DNA from: Acidobacteriota bacterium
GTDB lineage: Bacteria > Acidobacteriota > Terriglobia > Acidiferrales > UBA7541
Reading direction: 5' to 3'
Assembly: GCA_003167215.1 (NCBI GenBank)
Contig: PMTV01000053.1
Location: 124,001-188,000, forward strand
Length of the DNA stretch: 64,000 bases
The notes beneath the pieces were generated by a model. That model was not told the DNA's origin and searched no databases. It was given only the letters and a program-made list of their open reading frames with translations. Position numbers and translations under genes: made by a program. Below, in pieces: positions 33,239 through 41,873 of this stretch. Positions within the stretch are counted from its first letter, which is position 1; the number at the start of each line of letters is the position of its first letter.

Positions 33239-34852
33239 TCAACGCCGCCTTACTTTTTTGGCCACGCGCGCTTTCGGCTTGCTGTGGGGGCTTGGGGAGC
33301 GTTTTTTACCGGCCGGTGACGGCTTCGATTTATGAGCCGCCTCGGCATGCTTGGCTTGCGCCCTAGCCCCGATCGCTGCGGCAGCCGACTGCGGTTCTTT
33401 TGCAGCCGCTTGCACACCCTTTGTAACGCCGGCAGCAGGCTTTCCGGCGACCATAGCCGCAGCTATAACCTGCTTCGGCTTAGCCGTTCCCTTAGCTTCG
33501 GGCTCGACGGTCTTTCCTTCTGCCTTCTCTCCCCTGCGCTTCTTTTCTGGTTTCTCGATTTTCTTGGGCTCGTCCTTGATGCCCGCCAGGTTGCGGAGGA
33601 TTTTTGTGCGATCTTCAGGCAGTTTTGCCTTTCCGCGCAACTGCATTTCAAAGAGTTGCTCGATGACCTTGTCGAATTTCTGCCCGCGCGCAACACCCAA
33701 AGCATCCAGCTCTGCCAGAGGCAGCGTTTGACGCAGCGGACGCCATTTCTGAATATAGTTGCGGAATTTCGAGACCACGCGCGGATTGGGCATTTCGACT
33801 TCGATGAATACGATCGTTTCAGCGGGAAGTGAGGCGATGTAGAAATAAGCGTCTTTCGGCGCGTTGGTTTTCCGTCCCTTCAGTATCTTGAGGACTTTCT
33901 GCGCCTCAGGAACCAGATCCGCCACCGCATGTATTTCGCTCGATCGAAATTGCATATTTCGCATCGCCGACGTCGCCTCGCGGGGCTTCAGCCGTCCGAG
34001 CGTGTAGAACGTTACCGGATACTGCAAGCGTGGCCGCAACCCAGCGGAGTAAAGATTCGAGCGCACTTTTGCCATTTTGTTGAGGCTGTCGTAATCCGGC
34101 TTACGCTTTTGCAAATTCGGATGGATCAGCGCAAGCATACCGTGCGTCTCCCATTGCTTGAGTGTCGCAACCGGATTATCTTCGCGCGCTAGAGCCTGCA
34201 TTTCATGACCGACGTCGACCGCTTCGATATTTTTGTTCATGCCCCGTTCCATCGCGAGATCAAACCATTCCTGGGTGCGGGGCTCCATCTTGAATCCCAT
34301 TCGCGCGCAATAGCGAAGAATACGCATCAGCCGGATGGGCTGGTTCGTAAACGCGTGAATTGACAAGGAGCGGATTTCCTGCTTTTCAAGATCGGCAAGC
34401 CCGTTCATGGGATCGAGCAGAAGGCCTCGCGACTGCGTGTTCAGCGAAATAGCAATCGCATTGACCCCGAAATCCCGGCGGCGAAGATCTTCCATCACGC
34501 TGGAAAAACGGTATTCCGGTTTGGCGCCGGGCCGTTCGTACACATCCTCGCGTGCCCCCGAAATCGAGCCATCCACATCCCCGGCGAAAATCATTTCGTG
34601 ATGCCGGAGCTTCTCGCTCTCCCACACCACGCGCGCTCCTCCCTTCTCCAATTCCTTCACCATCCGGGCCGGGTTTCCTTCCACCGTGAAATCGAGGTCG
34701 CGAATGGGCATGCCGGAAATCAGATCGCGGACGGCGCCGCCCGTGAGGTACACATTCACATCCTGGGAGCGTGACAGCTCCTGCACGCGCTCCAGCACGG
34801 CGCGCTGTTCCGGCGACAGCCGGCTTTCCAGCAAATACATGTAATCGGGCAT
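33239..34852 (-). CDS. CCA tRNA nucleotidyltransferase / poly(A) polymerase family protein
   Basis: 537 residues. Class II nucleotidyltransferase head with VNVYLTGGAVRDLISG, IRDLDFTVEGN (DxD carboxylates), RRRDFGVNAIAIS and RLMRILRYCARMGF. A helical body lies at about 200-420 and an unusual C-terminal tail of ~110 residues rich in Lys, Ala, Pro and Glu with no predicted fold. Adds CCA to tRNA 3' ends or poly(A); the tail is not part of known CCA enzymes and suggests RNA- or polymer-binding. Start at ATG 34852. It follows xerD by 34 nt. Confidence 0.88.
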   Translation of the reverse strand: MPDYMYLLESRLSPEQRAVLERVQELSRSQDVNVYLTGGAVRDLISGMPIRDLDFTVEGNPARMVKELEKGGARVVWESEKLRHHEMIFAGDVDGSISGAREDVYERPGAKPEYRFSSVMEDLRRRDFGVNAIAISLNTQSRGLLLDPMNGLADLEKQEIRSLSIHAFTNQPIRLMRILRYCARMGFKMEPRTQEWFDLAMERGMNKNIEAVDVGHEMQALAREDNPVATLKQWETHGMLALIHPNLQKRKPDYDSLNKMAKVRSNLYSAGLRPRLQYPVTFYTLGRLKPREATSAMRNMQFRSSEIHAVADLVPEAQKVLKILKGRKTNAPKDAYFYIASLPAETIVFIEVEMPNPRVVSKFRNYIQKWRPLRQTLPLAELDALGVARGQKFDKVIEQLFEMQLRGKAKLPEDRTKILRNLAGIKDEPKKIEKPEKKRRGEKAEGKTVEPEAKGTAKPKQVIAAAMVAGKPAAGVTKGVQAAAKEPQSAAAAIGARAQAKHAEAAHKSKPSPAGKKRSPSPHSKPKARVAKKVRRR

Positions 34853-34886
34853 GTGCTTCTGTGCCTCCTCGAATTACCGCGCGGAT

Positions 34887-35774
34887 TCAAGCGCGCGGAT
34901 GATGCGCCTTATAAACTTGTTTCAATCGTTCTTCGACTACGTGCGTGTAAATTTGCGTGGTGGATATATCGGAATGGCCGAGCATCATTTGCACCGAACG
35001 GAGATCGGCACCGCGGTCGAGCAAGTGAGTCGCAAAGCTGTGCCGCAGCATGTGCGGCGTCAGCGCTTTGCGCAACCCGGCCTTTCGTCCGTACAGCGCC
35101 AAATTCTTCCAGAACGCAATGCGGTCCAGCTTGTTTCCTTTACGGATGATAAAAAGATATTTTGAAGTGTGCTCACCCACAATTTCCGGCCGGGCCTTTT
35201 TGATGTACAGCTGGAGCACGGCAAGCGCGCGCTTTCCGACCGGTACCAGCCGTTCCTTGTTTCCTTTGCCAATGCATCGCAACGAGCCAGCATCCACATG
35301 CAAGTCATCCACCGCCAAGCTGCATAGTTCTGAAACGCGCAAACCGGCCGAATAAAGCAATTCAATCATCGCTTTGTCGCGCAGCCCGAGAGCGGAGGAC
35401 ACGTCCGGCTGCGCGAGGAGCCGGTCCACTTCTTCCACGCTCAGGAACTGCGGCAAGCTTTGCCGAAATTTCGGCGATTCCACCGTGACCACGGGATCTT
35501 CCGGGATCAATTCTTCGCTCAAAAGAAAGCGGAAGAACTGCCGTAGAGAAACGAGATGGCGGGCGACCGAACGCGCGTCGAGCTTGCGCAAATACAGCGA
35601 GGCAAGAAAATCAACCACGTCTGCACGTTTCACCTGCGGAGCCTTCCCCAGTCCTCTTTCCGTTGCAAACTCGGAGAATTTCTCCAGGTCACGCCGGTAA
35701 GCGTCGATCGTGTTCTGGGACAGCGCTTTTTCAACGCGCAAATAACTTAAGAACGAACGAATGGCAGCTTCCAC
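34887..35774 (-). CDS. xerD: Site-specific tyrosine recombinase XerD/XerC family
   Basis: 295 residues, the typical XerC/D size. N-terminal SAM-like domain (FLSYLRVEKALSQNTIDAYRRD), catalytic domain with LYSAGLRVSELCSL (first Arg), GKGNKERLVPVG (Lys), LTPHMLRHSFATHLL (HxxR), LGHSDISTTQIYTHV (His and Tyr nucleophile). Resolves chromosome dimers at dif. Not a phage integrase: no mobile-element context. Which of XerC or XerD cannot be told from one copy; the sequence reads more like XerD. Confidence 0.92.
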   Translation of the reverse strand: MEAAIRSFLSYLRVEKALSQNTIDAYRRDLEKFSEFATERGLGKAPQVKRADVVDFLASLYLRKLDARSVARHLVSLRQFFRFLLSEELIPEDPVVTVESPKFRQSLPQFLSVEEVDRLLAQPDVSSALGLRDKAMIELLYSAGLRVSELCSLAVDDLHVDAGSLRCIGKGNKERLVPVGKRALAVLQLYIKKARPEIVGEHTSKYLFIIRKGNKLDRIAFWKNLALYGRKAGLRKALTPHMLRHSFATHLLDRGADLRSVQMMLGHSDISTTQIYTHVVEERLKQVYKAHHPRA

Positions 35775-35816
35775 CGCGCCCCTCCAACTTTCTTATCGCT
35801 TGCCGTTGCAGACTAG

Positions 35817-37451
35817 TCAGGCTTCGATTCCCGCGGTCGAAGCCGTTTCCGGCTGCGCCCGGCGCAACATCAGCAAAAGTTCCGGCAGTTCTTCGCACCG
35901 GAGAATCCATGCCAGACCAAAATAAATTCCGATCGAACCCAGGATCATGGCCGCCAGCAATCCCGCCTGCGAAAGAACATGGCCGACGTTTGCGAAGTCC
36001 GAATAGCGAAGCGCCGCAAAACACGCTCCGGCCATGGCCGTAGCGCAAATCGTCATCTTCACGATCGAGCTGATAATCCCGCGCGCTCCCAAGGCGCCGT
36101 ACCGCCCGCGAAAAATATAAAAAAGAAGAGCGAAATTGAAATAGGCTGCCAGCGAACTGGCCAGCGCCGGACTTGCATTCCACAGATAACGCGAGAAGGC
36201 GAATAGCAAAAAGGCGTTTAGCGCGATGTGCAAGCCCAAGGAATAAACTCCCACGCGCGTGGGCGTCATCGTGTCGTGCGTCGAATAGTACATAGGCGTG
36301 ATCAGCTTGATAGCCGCAAAAGCCGGCAGGCCCAGCGAATAATAAAGCAGCGCGTGCGCCGTCAGCGCGGTGGATTCGGTCTTGAACTGGCCGTGCTGAA
36401 ACAGGACTTTTGTAATCGGCACGCGTAGCAAAATCAATCCCACCGCCGCCGGGATGGTAATGAACGAAACCACGCGCACCGCAAATTCGAACGTGCGCTT
36501 CATCTCGTCGTATTTCCCATCCGCCGCCAGATGCGACATGGTCGGCAGAATCGCGGTAGACAACGCTATCGCATATGCACCCAATACTAACTCCATCACG
36601 CGGTCTGCAATGTAAAGTGACGTAATACTTCCAGTCGGCATTCGCGACGACGTCGCAAAGATCGTGTCCACAAAAAAATTAATCTGAAACACGCCCATGC
36701 CGAAGAAAACCGGAGCCATCAGCTTCCCGACCTTGCGTACTCCCGGATCTCGGAACGATACATCCGCGCGAAAACGCATTCCGCGTTTCCGCAACGCCGG
36801 AATCTGCATCGCCAGTTGCAATGCCGAACCGATCAATATTCCGATCGCCAGGGCGAGTGCCGGTGTCCGATAGGCCGGCGGCGCGATGCGAAGAATCGGC
36901 TTGTACACGATCCCAAGCGAAAACCCGATAAACACCAGATTGAATAGAATCGAAGTCGATGCCGGCAGCGCAAACACGTGAAAACTGTTTAAGATTGCCG
37001 CCGCGAGTGCCGCAAGCCCCAGAAAAAACACGCACGGAAAAATAATTCGATTCAGAAAAATCGCCAGGTCCCAGTGCACCGTGCTGAATCCCAGCAAAGT
37101 GAAAATCCCGATAACCTGTTTCGAAAATATGCACCCCAGAACCGCGATGACCGCCAGGATCACGGCCATGTCCGAGAACACCTTCTGCGCAAAATCCCAA
37201 GCTTCGCTCCTGGGCTTACCCCTTAAGTAACCCGTAAACACCGGGATGAACGACGCCCCCAGAGCCCCTTCCCCGGTCATCCGCCGTATCATATTGGGAA
37301 TGCGGAATGCTAGGATGAACGCGTCAGCAGCCGGCGAGGTGCCGAGGAGCAGCGCCACCCGCTGATCCCGTAAGTATCCGCAAATACGGCTGATAACGGT
37401 GACCAGGGCTATTACGGAGGCAGATTTTAGGATCTGTCCTTTGACGGTCAA
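35817..37451 (-). CDS. murJ: Lipid II flippase MurJ
   Basis: 544 residues with about fourteen helices. ASVIALVTVISRICGYLRDQ and AFILAFRIPNMIRRMTGEGALGASFIP are the family's opening signatures. Moves the undecaprenyl-linked peptidoglycan precursor across the inner membrane. Plus-strand promoter elements for the divergent gene at 37642 lie about 40 nt upstream of its start. Confidence 0.95.
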   Translation of the reverse strand: MTVKGQILKSASVIALVTVISRICGYLRDQRVALLLGTSPAADAFILAFRIPNMIRRMTGEGALGASFIPVFTGYLRGKPRSEAWDFAQKVFSDMAVILAVIAVLGCIFSKQVIGIFTLLGFSTVHWDLAIFLNRIIFPCVFFLGLAALAAAILNSFHVFALPASTSILFNLVFIGFSLGIVYKPILRIAPPAYRTPALALAIGILIGSALQLAMQIPALRKRGMRFRADVSFRDPGVRKVGKLMAPVFFGMGVFQINFFVDTIFATSSRMPTGSITSLYIADRVMELVLGAYAIALSTAILPTMSHLAADGKYDEMKRTFEFAVRVVSFITIPAAVGLILLRVPITKVLFQHGQFKTESTALTAHALLYYSLGLPAFAAIKLITPMYYSTHDTMTPTRVGVYSLGLHIALNAFLLFAFSRYLWNASPALASSLAAYFNFALLFYIFRGRYGALGARGIISSIVKMTICATAMAGACFAALRYSDFANVGHVLSQAGLLAAMILGSIGIYFGLAWILRCEELPELLLMLRRAQPETASTAGIEA

Positions 37452-37492
37452 TCGGCGGATGCTCCGATGCTAACCCTTTAAACACCAACAAC

Positions 37493-37520
37493 TTGACAAA
37501 AAATCACGTAAGGATAACAT
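37493..37520 (+). promoter_or_regulatory. Promoter candidate upstream of the duplicated-domain gene
   Basis: TTGACA (37493-37498), a 16-nt AT-rich spacer, then TAACAT (37515-37520). The -35 is exact; the -10 has four of six consensus bases. The leader to the ATG at 37642 would be about 115 nt. The same stretch lies between divergent murJ and the plus-strand gene. Confidence 0.5.
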
Positions 37521-37641
37521 AACCGATGAGGAGATAGCAATAAAATGCCCCGAGAGCCTGATTCGCGACACCAACTCTCCGACTTTTGGCGCTAATTCCA
37601 CTGTTAGACTTCACTCCTATGCGTCTAGAGATGACCAGAGC

Positions 37642-38151
37642 ATGGCGCGATTAAAGAGCCCGCCGGTAGCCTCTACCCACAAAAAGGTAGTCGTGCTGTT
37701 GCTCGATGGCACGTCGCTAAAGGGATTTCTGAACGCCACCGGGTTGGGAAGAGTGGATACCATAGACCTGCTAACACCAGATGGCGAGCACCGCCCCGTC
37801 GAATTGAACGAAGTGAAGTCGATCCATTTCGTCCGCGAGTTCCTCGATAACTCTTCCCCGGAGCGCAAGATTTTCCTAAGCCGACCTAAGCTTGACGGGC
37901 TCTGGGTACGTCTCCGTTTTCGCGATGATGACGTGATGGAAGGAATCGTCGCGAACGACCTCCTGGATCTTCTGGACACGGGAGTTCAACTCACCCCGCC
38001 GGACCTGCACGGAAACACGTTGCGCCTGTTTATCCCTCGTTCCGCGCTAGCGGAGGTTAAAGTTCTAGGAGTGGTGGGCGTCGCGCGCCGAGGCACCCCT
38101 GATTCTCGCGCCGCAGCGGCAGCCTCACAATCCAAGCTCTTCAGCGAATAG
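37642..38151 (+). CDS. Protein of unknown function with an internally duplicated beta domain
   Basis: 169 residues. Residues 16-65 (VVVLLLDGTSLKGFLNATGL ... PVELNEVKSIHFV) and 87-145 (LWVRLRFRDDDVMEGIVAND ... IPRSALAEVKVLGVV) follow the same pattern: a strand, a short Asp-rich turn, a Gly, then two strands ending in a val/ile-rich one. This suggests tandem small beta-barrel units. No signal peptide or catalytic motif. The ribosome-binding site is weak. Encoded 93 nt upstream of lpxD on the same strand. Confidence 0.75.
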   Translation: MARLKSPPVASTHKKVVVLLLDGTSLKGFLNATGLGRVDTIDLLTPDGEHRPVELNEVKSIHFVREFLDNSSPERKIFLSRPKLDGLWVRLRFRDDDVMEGIVANDLLDLLDTGVQLTPPDLHGNTLRLFIPRSALAEVKVLGVVGVARRGTPDSRAAAAASQSKLFSE

Positions 38152-38178
38152 CGAACCGTAGCAGCCGTGAATCATCCC

Positions 38179-38207
38179 TTATCGCCCTTCTTTGGTCTTG
38201 TTATACA
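38179..38207 (+). promoter_or_regulatory. Weak promoter candidate upstream of lpxD
   Basis: TTATCG (38179-38184) and TATACA (38202-38207) are separated by 17 nt; three and four of six consensus bases respectively. Would leave a leader of about 31 nt before the lpxD ATG. Confidence 0.3.
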
Positions 38208-38244
38208 TTGTTAGTGCGAGACGATGATGAGAGGAGAACCCTTC

Positions 38245-39276
38245 ATGAAACTTGCCGCAATCGCTCAGAAACTGGATTGCAAACTTGACGGCGATCCAAA
38301 TATTGAAATCACCGGAGTCGCTGGAATCGAAGAAGCACAACCGAGCGAACTGACGTTTCTCTCAAACCGCAAGTACCGTCCACTGCTAGCGACTACGCGG
38401 GCTTCGGCGATCATTGTCGCGAAAGACGCTGGCGCGATGCGCATCACTGCATTGCGTTCGGCGAATCCCCATCTGGACTTCGCGCGAGCCATCGAGCTAT
38501 TTCACGCTGCCCCAAAATACGCGCCGGGGATTCATCCGACGGCGATCGTAGCAAAGTCCGCAAAAATTGGCGCGGACGCGCATGTCGGTCCCTACTGTTT
38601 TGTGGACGAAGAAACCGAGATCGGATCGAAAGCCGTGCTGCACAGCTTCGTCACCATTTATCGCGGTGCGAAGATTGGAGATGATTTCTTCGCTCACTCT
38701 CATGTTTGCGTCCGCGAAGGCTCGCGTATCGGCAACCGCGTGCTCTTGCAAAACGGCGTCGTAATTGGCAGCGACGGGTACGGGTTCGCGCGCCAGTCCG
38801 ACGGAAAGTGGTACAAAATCCGCCAATCGGGCACAACGGTCATTGAAGATGACGTGGAGATCCAAGCGCACAGTGCGGTCGATCGCGCTACCATCGGCGA
38901 GACTCGTATAGGACGCGGCACAAAGATCGATAACCTGGTACAGGTCGGGCACGCCTCCAAAGTGGGCGAGGACACTATGCTTTGCGGCCAGGTTGGCCTG
39001 GCCGGCACAACGCGAGTGGGGAATAAATGCATTTTAGCGGGTCAGGTGGGTGTCGCTGGACATCTCTCTATCGGTGACGGTTCGACGCTGACGGCGCAAA
39101 CTGGTGTGCCCCACGATGTACCCGCCGGAGTCGTTTATTCCGGCTATCCCGCGATGGACGGTTTGGCGTGGCGAAAATCGGTGGCGGTCTTCGGGCGATT
39201 GCCCGAACTTCAAAAGGAATTGCGCGAGCTTCAAAAGGCCGTTTCGAAGCTAGCCTCGCGTTCAGGAACAACCTAA
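38245..39276 (+). CDS. lpxD: UDP-3-O-acylglucosamine N-acyltransferase
   Basis: 343 residues from the ATG at 38245, which has GAGGAG 8 nt upstream; an ATG at 38224 would add seven and lacks a site. Uridine-binding N-domain (LAAIAQKLDCKLDGDPNIEI, FLSNRKYRPLL) then a left-handed beta-helix of hexapeptide repeats (IGADAHVGPYCFVDEETEIG...). The catalytic His lies in DNLVQVGHASKVG, with the acyl-pocket region following. A helical C-terminal tail trimerises. Adds the N-linked 3-OH acyl chain in lipid A synthesis, so the organism has a lipopolysaccharide-type outer membrane. Confidence 0.96.
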   Translation: MKLAAIAQKLDCKLDGDPNIEITGVAGIEEAQPSELTFLSNRKYRPLLATTRASAIIVAKDAGAMRITALRSANPHLDFARAIELFHAAPKYAPGIHPTAIVAKSAKIGADAHVGPYCFVDEETEIGSKAVLHSFVTIYRGAKIGDDFFAHSHVCVREGSRIGNRVLLQNGVVIGSDGYGFARQSDGKWYKIRQSGTTVIEDDVEIQAHSAVDRATIGETRIGRGTKIDNLVQVGHASKVGEDTMLCGQVGLAGTTRVGNKCILAGQVGVAGHLSIGDGSTLTAQTGVPHDVPAGVVYSGYPAMDGLAWRKSVAVFGRLPELQKELRELQKAVSKLASRSGTT

Positions 39277-39315
39277 CGCTGCCGTCTTTAACTGCTGCCT
39301 GCTTGCCGTCGCAAG

Positions 39316-40050
39316 TCAACTATTAGAGCGAACAGGTCTCAGCGGCTTTTGATCTTCAGGCAGTCCCGCAGCCACCAATTCTTCAACTCGCGCCATCAAA
39401 TCGGCACGCTGCTCCACGGTGAAACGCGAAACATCGACGGCCGGTCCAAATCGTATGGTGACTTCTCCTGGACGCACGCTCGATTCCCCTTTGCGCAGCA
39501 AATCCTGGGCGCCCACGATCGAAACCGGCACAACTGGAACGCCCGCACGGATCGCCATCACAAACGTTCCCTTTTTGAACGGCAGCAAACGGCCGTCAGG
39601 GCTCCGAGTTCCTTCGGGATAAACCGCAAACGAAAGTCCGGCTTTCAGATATTTCACCGCGGTCTCCACGCTTCCCGCAGCTGCTTCCCTGTTGTCGCGA
39701 TCCACAGGAATAAGTTTTGCCATGCGCATCGCCGTACCAAGGATCGGAATTCGAAACACTTCTTTTTTCACCAGAATCGCCACACGGCGCGGTATCGCCG
39801 GAACGAATGCGAGCGGGTCCATGTTCGACACATGATTTGCGGCGAAAACGCAGACGCCAGGCGGGATATTGGCAGTACCTTCCACACGCACGCGAACACC
39901 CGCAATCCGCACCGCCGCGCGCACCACCTTCATCGCTACGCCATACATGAAATCCGCGCTGCCGGTCGTGAGGCTCCACAGAATCAGCCACGGCATCACC
40001 AGAAATATTCCCAGCGCGAGGTAAACGACGGCAAGAATTGTTCGAATCAT
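39316..40050 (-). CDS. plsC: 1-acyl-sn-glycerol-3-phosphate acyltransferase
   Basis: 244 residues. Two N-terminal membrane segments, then FAANHVSNMDPLAF (HX4D catalytic motif) and YPEGTRSPDG (EGTR glycerol-phosphate binding). Acylates lysophosphatidic acid to phosphatidic acid. Starts 11 nt after the M61 peptidase gene ends, so it is the last gene of the cell-envelope run. Confidence 0.92.
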   Translation of the reverse strand: MIRTILAVVYLALGIFLVMPWLILWSLTTGSADFMYGVAMKVVRAAVRIAGVRVRVEGTANIPPGVCVFAANHVSNMDPLAFVPAIPRRVAILVKKEVFRIPILGTAMRMAKLIPVDRDNREAAAGSVETAVKYLKAGLSFAVYPEGTRSPDGRLLPFKKGTFVMAIRAGVPVVPVSIVGAQDLLRKGESSVRPGEVTIRFGPAVDVSRFTVEQRADLMARVEELVAAGLPEDQKPLRPVRSNS

Positions 40051-40061
40051 GGAGCGTGCAT

Positions 40062-41873
40062 TTAATTGACTGTGCCGCGCAGCCAGCCTTCCCTTATTCT
40101 TTTCTGCTTGTCGGTGGCATGCGAGACTTCGGAAATTGAATAATTGTTCACGTCGTGCGATCCGAGAGCGAATGAGATATCCATTTCCTTGGTGTCCCGT
40201 TTCACCCGCAGCTTGATGATTTCGCCGGGTGAGTGCACGCGCATCCGTCCCGCAAGATATGGTGGAACTGCTTCGCCGTTCAATTGCAGTAGAACATCAC
40301 CGGTGAGGAGTCCTGCAGCCTCCGCGGAGCTCCCTGGAACAACTTGAGACACCGTCACAGCGGAAGATGGAGACCGACCGCCGGCGGTCCAGAAACCCAG
40401 GTCGGCAATCTTGACTATTTCCGATTTTAATTCCAGCCCCGCGGAGCCTAGAAATTTCTCGTACGGTATCTCATCTGTGCCGGCGACGTAACGCTGGAAG
40501 AAATCCTCGAAACTTGTTCCGGCTACCTCTTCGGCAACGGCGCGAATTCCGTCGCTGTCGTCATAATATTTTCCCTTTTTCGCATACTCGTCATTCATGC
40601 GCCTCATGACGTCATCAAGCGATTTATGGTTGTCCGTGGCATCGCGAATCGCAAGGTCGAGCATCTCTCCAACGATCTGGCCCTTGTTGTAGTAAGAAAT
40701 GCTGCGGTCCGGCTGGTGATAATCGTCATATTTTTCGAGCCAAGCGTCCAGGCTGGATTCCTCCACGCTCTGCCACAGGCGCGCCGGACGCGAGTCGAGC
40801 TCGCTGATCTGCGACGCCAAGTCTCCATAGAATCTCTCTTTCGGCCAAATGCTGCTGCGCTCGAGCGTGTAGGCGGCATAGGTGCTCGTGACGCCTTCGG
40901 CGAACCACAGCGCGCGCGTGTACTGCTCCTTCGTGAAATCCACGGGTTCGAGCGTCTGCGGTCGAATTCGCTTCACGTTCCAAGCATGGAAGAACTCATG
41001 CGCGGCTATCGTGACTGCGCTTTCCACCGAAGTGGCTCCTATAGCCGTGCAGTTCGAGTGTTCCATTCCCCCGCCGCCACTTTCCGGATACGGACCAACA
41101 TGAAAAAAGAATGTGTATTCGCGGAAGGGAGCTCCCATCAACTTCAGTTCGTACGAAGTAATCCGGCGTAGAGAATCCTCCAGCCGGTCGCGGCGCCATT
41201 CCCCCGCGTCCACGACAACGCGAAAGTGCGCGCCGCCTTCGTCAAATCCGAATTCCTCGAACTTTCCGATTTCAATCGGCGCGTCCACCAGCGTGTCGTA
41301 GCTTGAAGCCGAGAACGAGTTGGGAGTGCTCCCCGCCGGCAATTGCGCGGAAGCGCGCCAACCGGCTGGGACATCGTCAAACGCAACTGCAATGTCCTCG
41401 CCGCGGCGGTCCGGGATATACATGAGAACTTCTGCAAAATTGACGAAGGCATGCTTCGAGTTCAACTGCGAACTGAAGGGTCCCGGCTCATCCCACGTGA
41501 TCGAATACCGGACCGTCCAAGACGAAAAACCGCCATCGTTTGCGCCTTGCGTCGAACGAATCTCCCACGTCTGTTTATCCAACTTCCGGATCGCCAATTT
41601 CTCGCCCGGTGTTCCGGATCCAGTCAAAGATCCGGCTTCCACATCGCGGACTCGATAAGCGAAATCCCGAACCTCATAAAGAGCGTTCCACGCAGGAATC
41701 GCTATCTTCATCCCGCTTGCTGGGCGCGGAATTGTCATCGTAACCTGGAAACAATGCTCCTCCGGATTCTTCAGCGAAATTTTGTAATGGATAGTCGCTG
41801 CAGCAGGGCGCGCAGCGAAAAGAAGAACAAAAGCGCCAAGGCAAGCCAAGCGACAAACGGGCCGACTGTTCAT
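40062..41873 (-). CDS. M61 family (glycyl aminopeptidase-type) metallopeptidase with PDZ domain
   Basis: 603 residues with a signal peptide (LACLGAFVLLFAARPAAA). Beta-rich N-domain, then AAHEFFHAWNVKRI (HExxH zinc motif) and ALWFAEGVTSTYAAY (third ligand Glu). A C-terminal PDZ domain (about 500-580: VTVSQVVPGSSAEAAGLLTG) precedes the end. The family cleaves small neutral N-terminal residues in the periplasm. Overlaps mpl by 4 nt (ATGA) and is followed by plsC, so probably co-transcribed with cell-wall recycling genes. Confidence 0.93.
   Translation of the reverse strand: MNSRPVCRLACLGAFVLLFAARPAAATIHYKISLKNPEEHCFQVTMTIPRPASGMKIAIPAWNALYEVRDFAYRVRDVEAGSLTGSGTPGEKLAIRKLDKQTWEIRSTQGANDGGFSSWTVRYSITWDEPGPFSSQLNSKHAFVNFAEVLMYIPDRRGEDIAVAFDDVPAGWRASAQLPAGSTPNSFSASSYDTLVDAPIEIGKFEEFGFDEGGAHFRVVVDAGEWRRDRLEDSLRRITSYELKLMGAPFREYTFFFHVGPYPESGGGGMEHSNCTAIGATSVESAVTIAAHEFFHAWNVKRIRPQTLEPVDFTKEQYTRALWFAEGVTSTYAAYTLERSSIWPKERFYGDLASQISELDSRPARLWQSVEESSLDAWLEKYDDYHQPDRSISYYNKGQIVGEMLDLAIRDATDNHKSLDDVMRRMNDEYAKKGKYYDDSDGIRAVAEEVAGTSFEDFFQRYVAGTDEIPYEKFLGSAGLELKSEIVKIADLGFWTAGGRSPSSAVTVSQVVPGSSAEAAGLLTGDVLLQLNGEAVPPYLAGRMRVHSPGEIIKLRVKRDTKEMDISFALGSHDVNNYSISEVSHATDKQKRIREGWLRGTVN

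Noticed and set aside
34887-35774. Tyrosine recombinase as mark of a mobile element or integration site
   Set aside because: Size and sequence are those of housekeeping XerC/XerD. The neighbours are core genes, and no tRNA, att-like direct repeats or phage genes are near.
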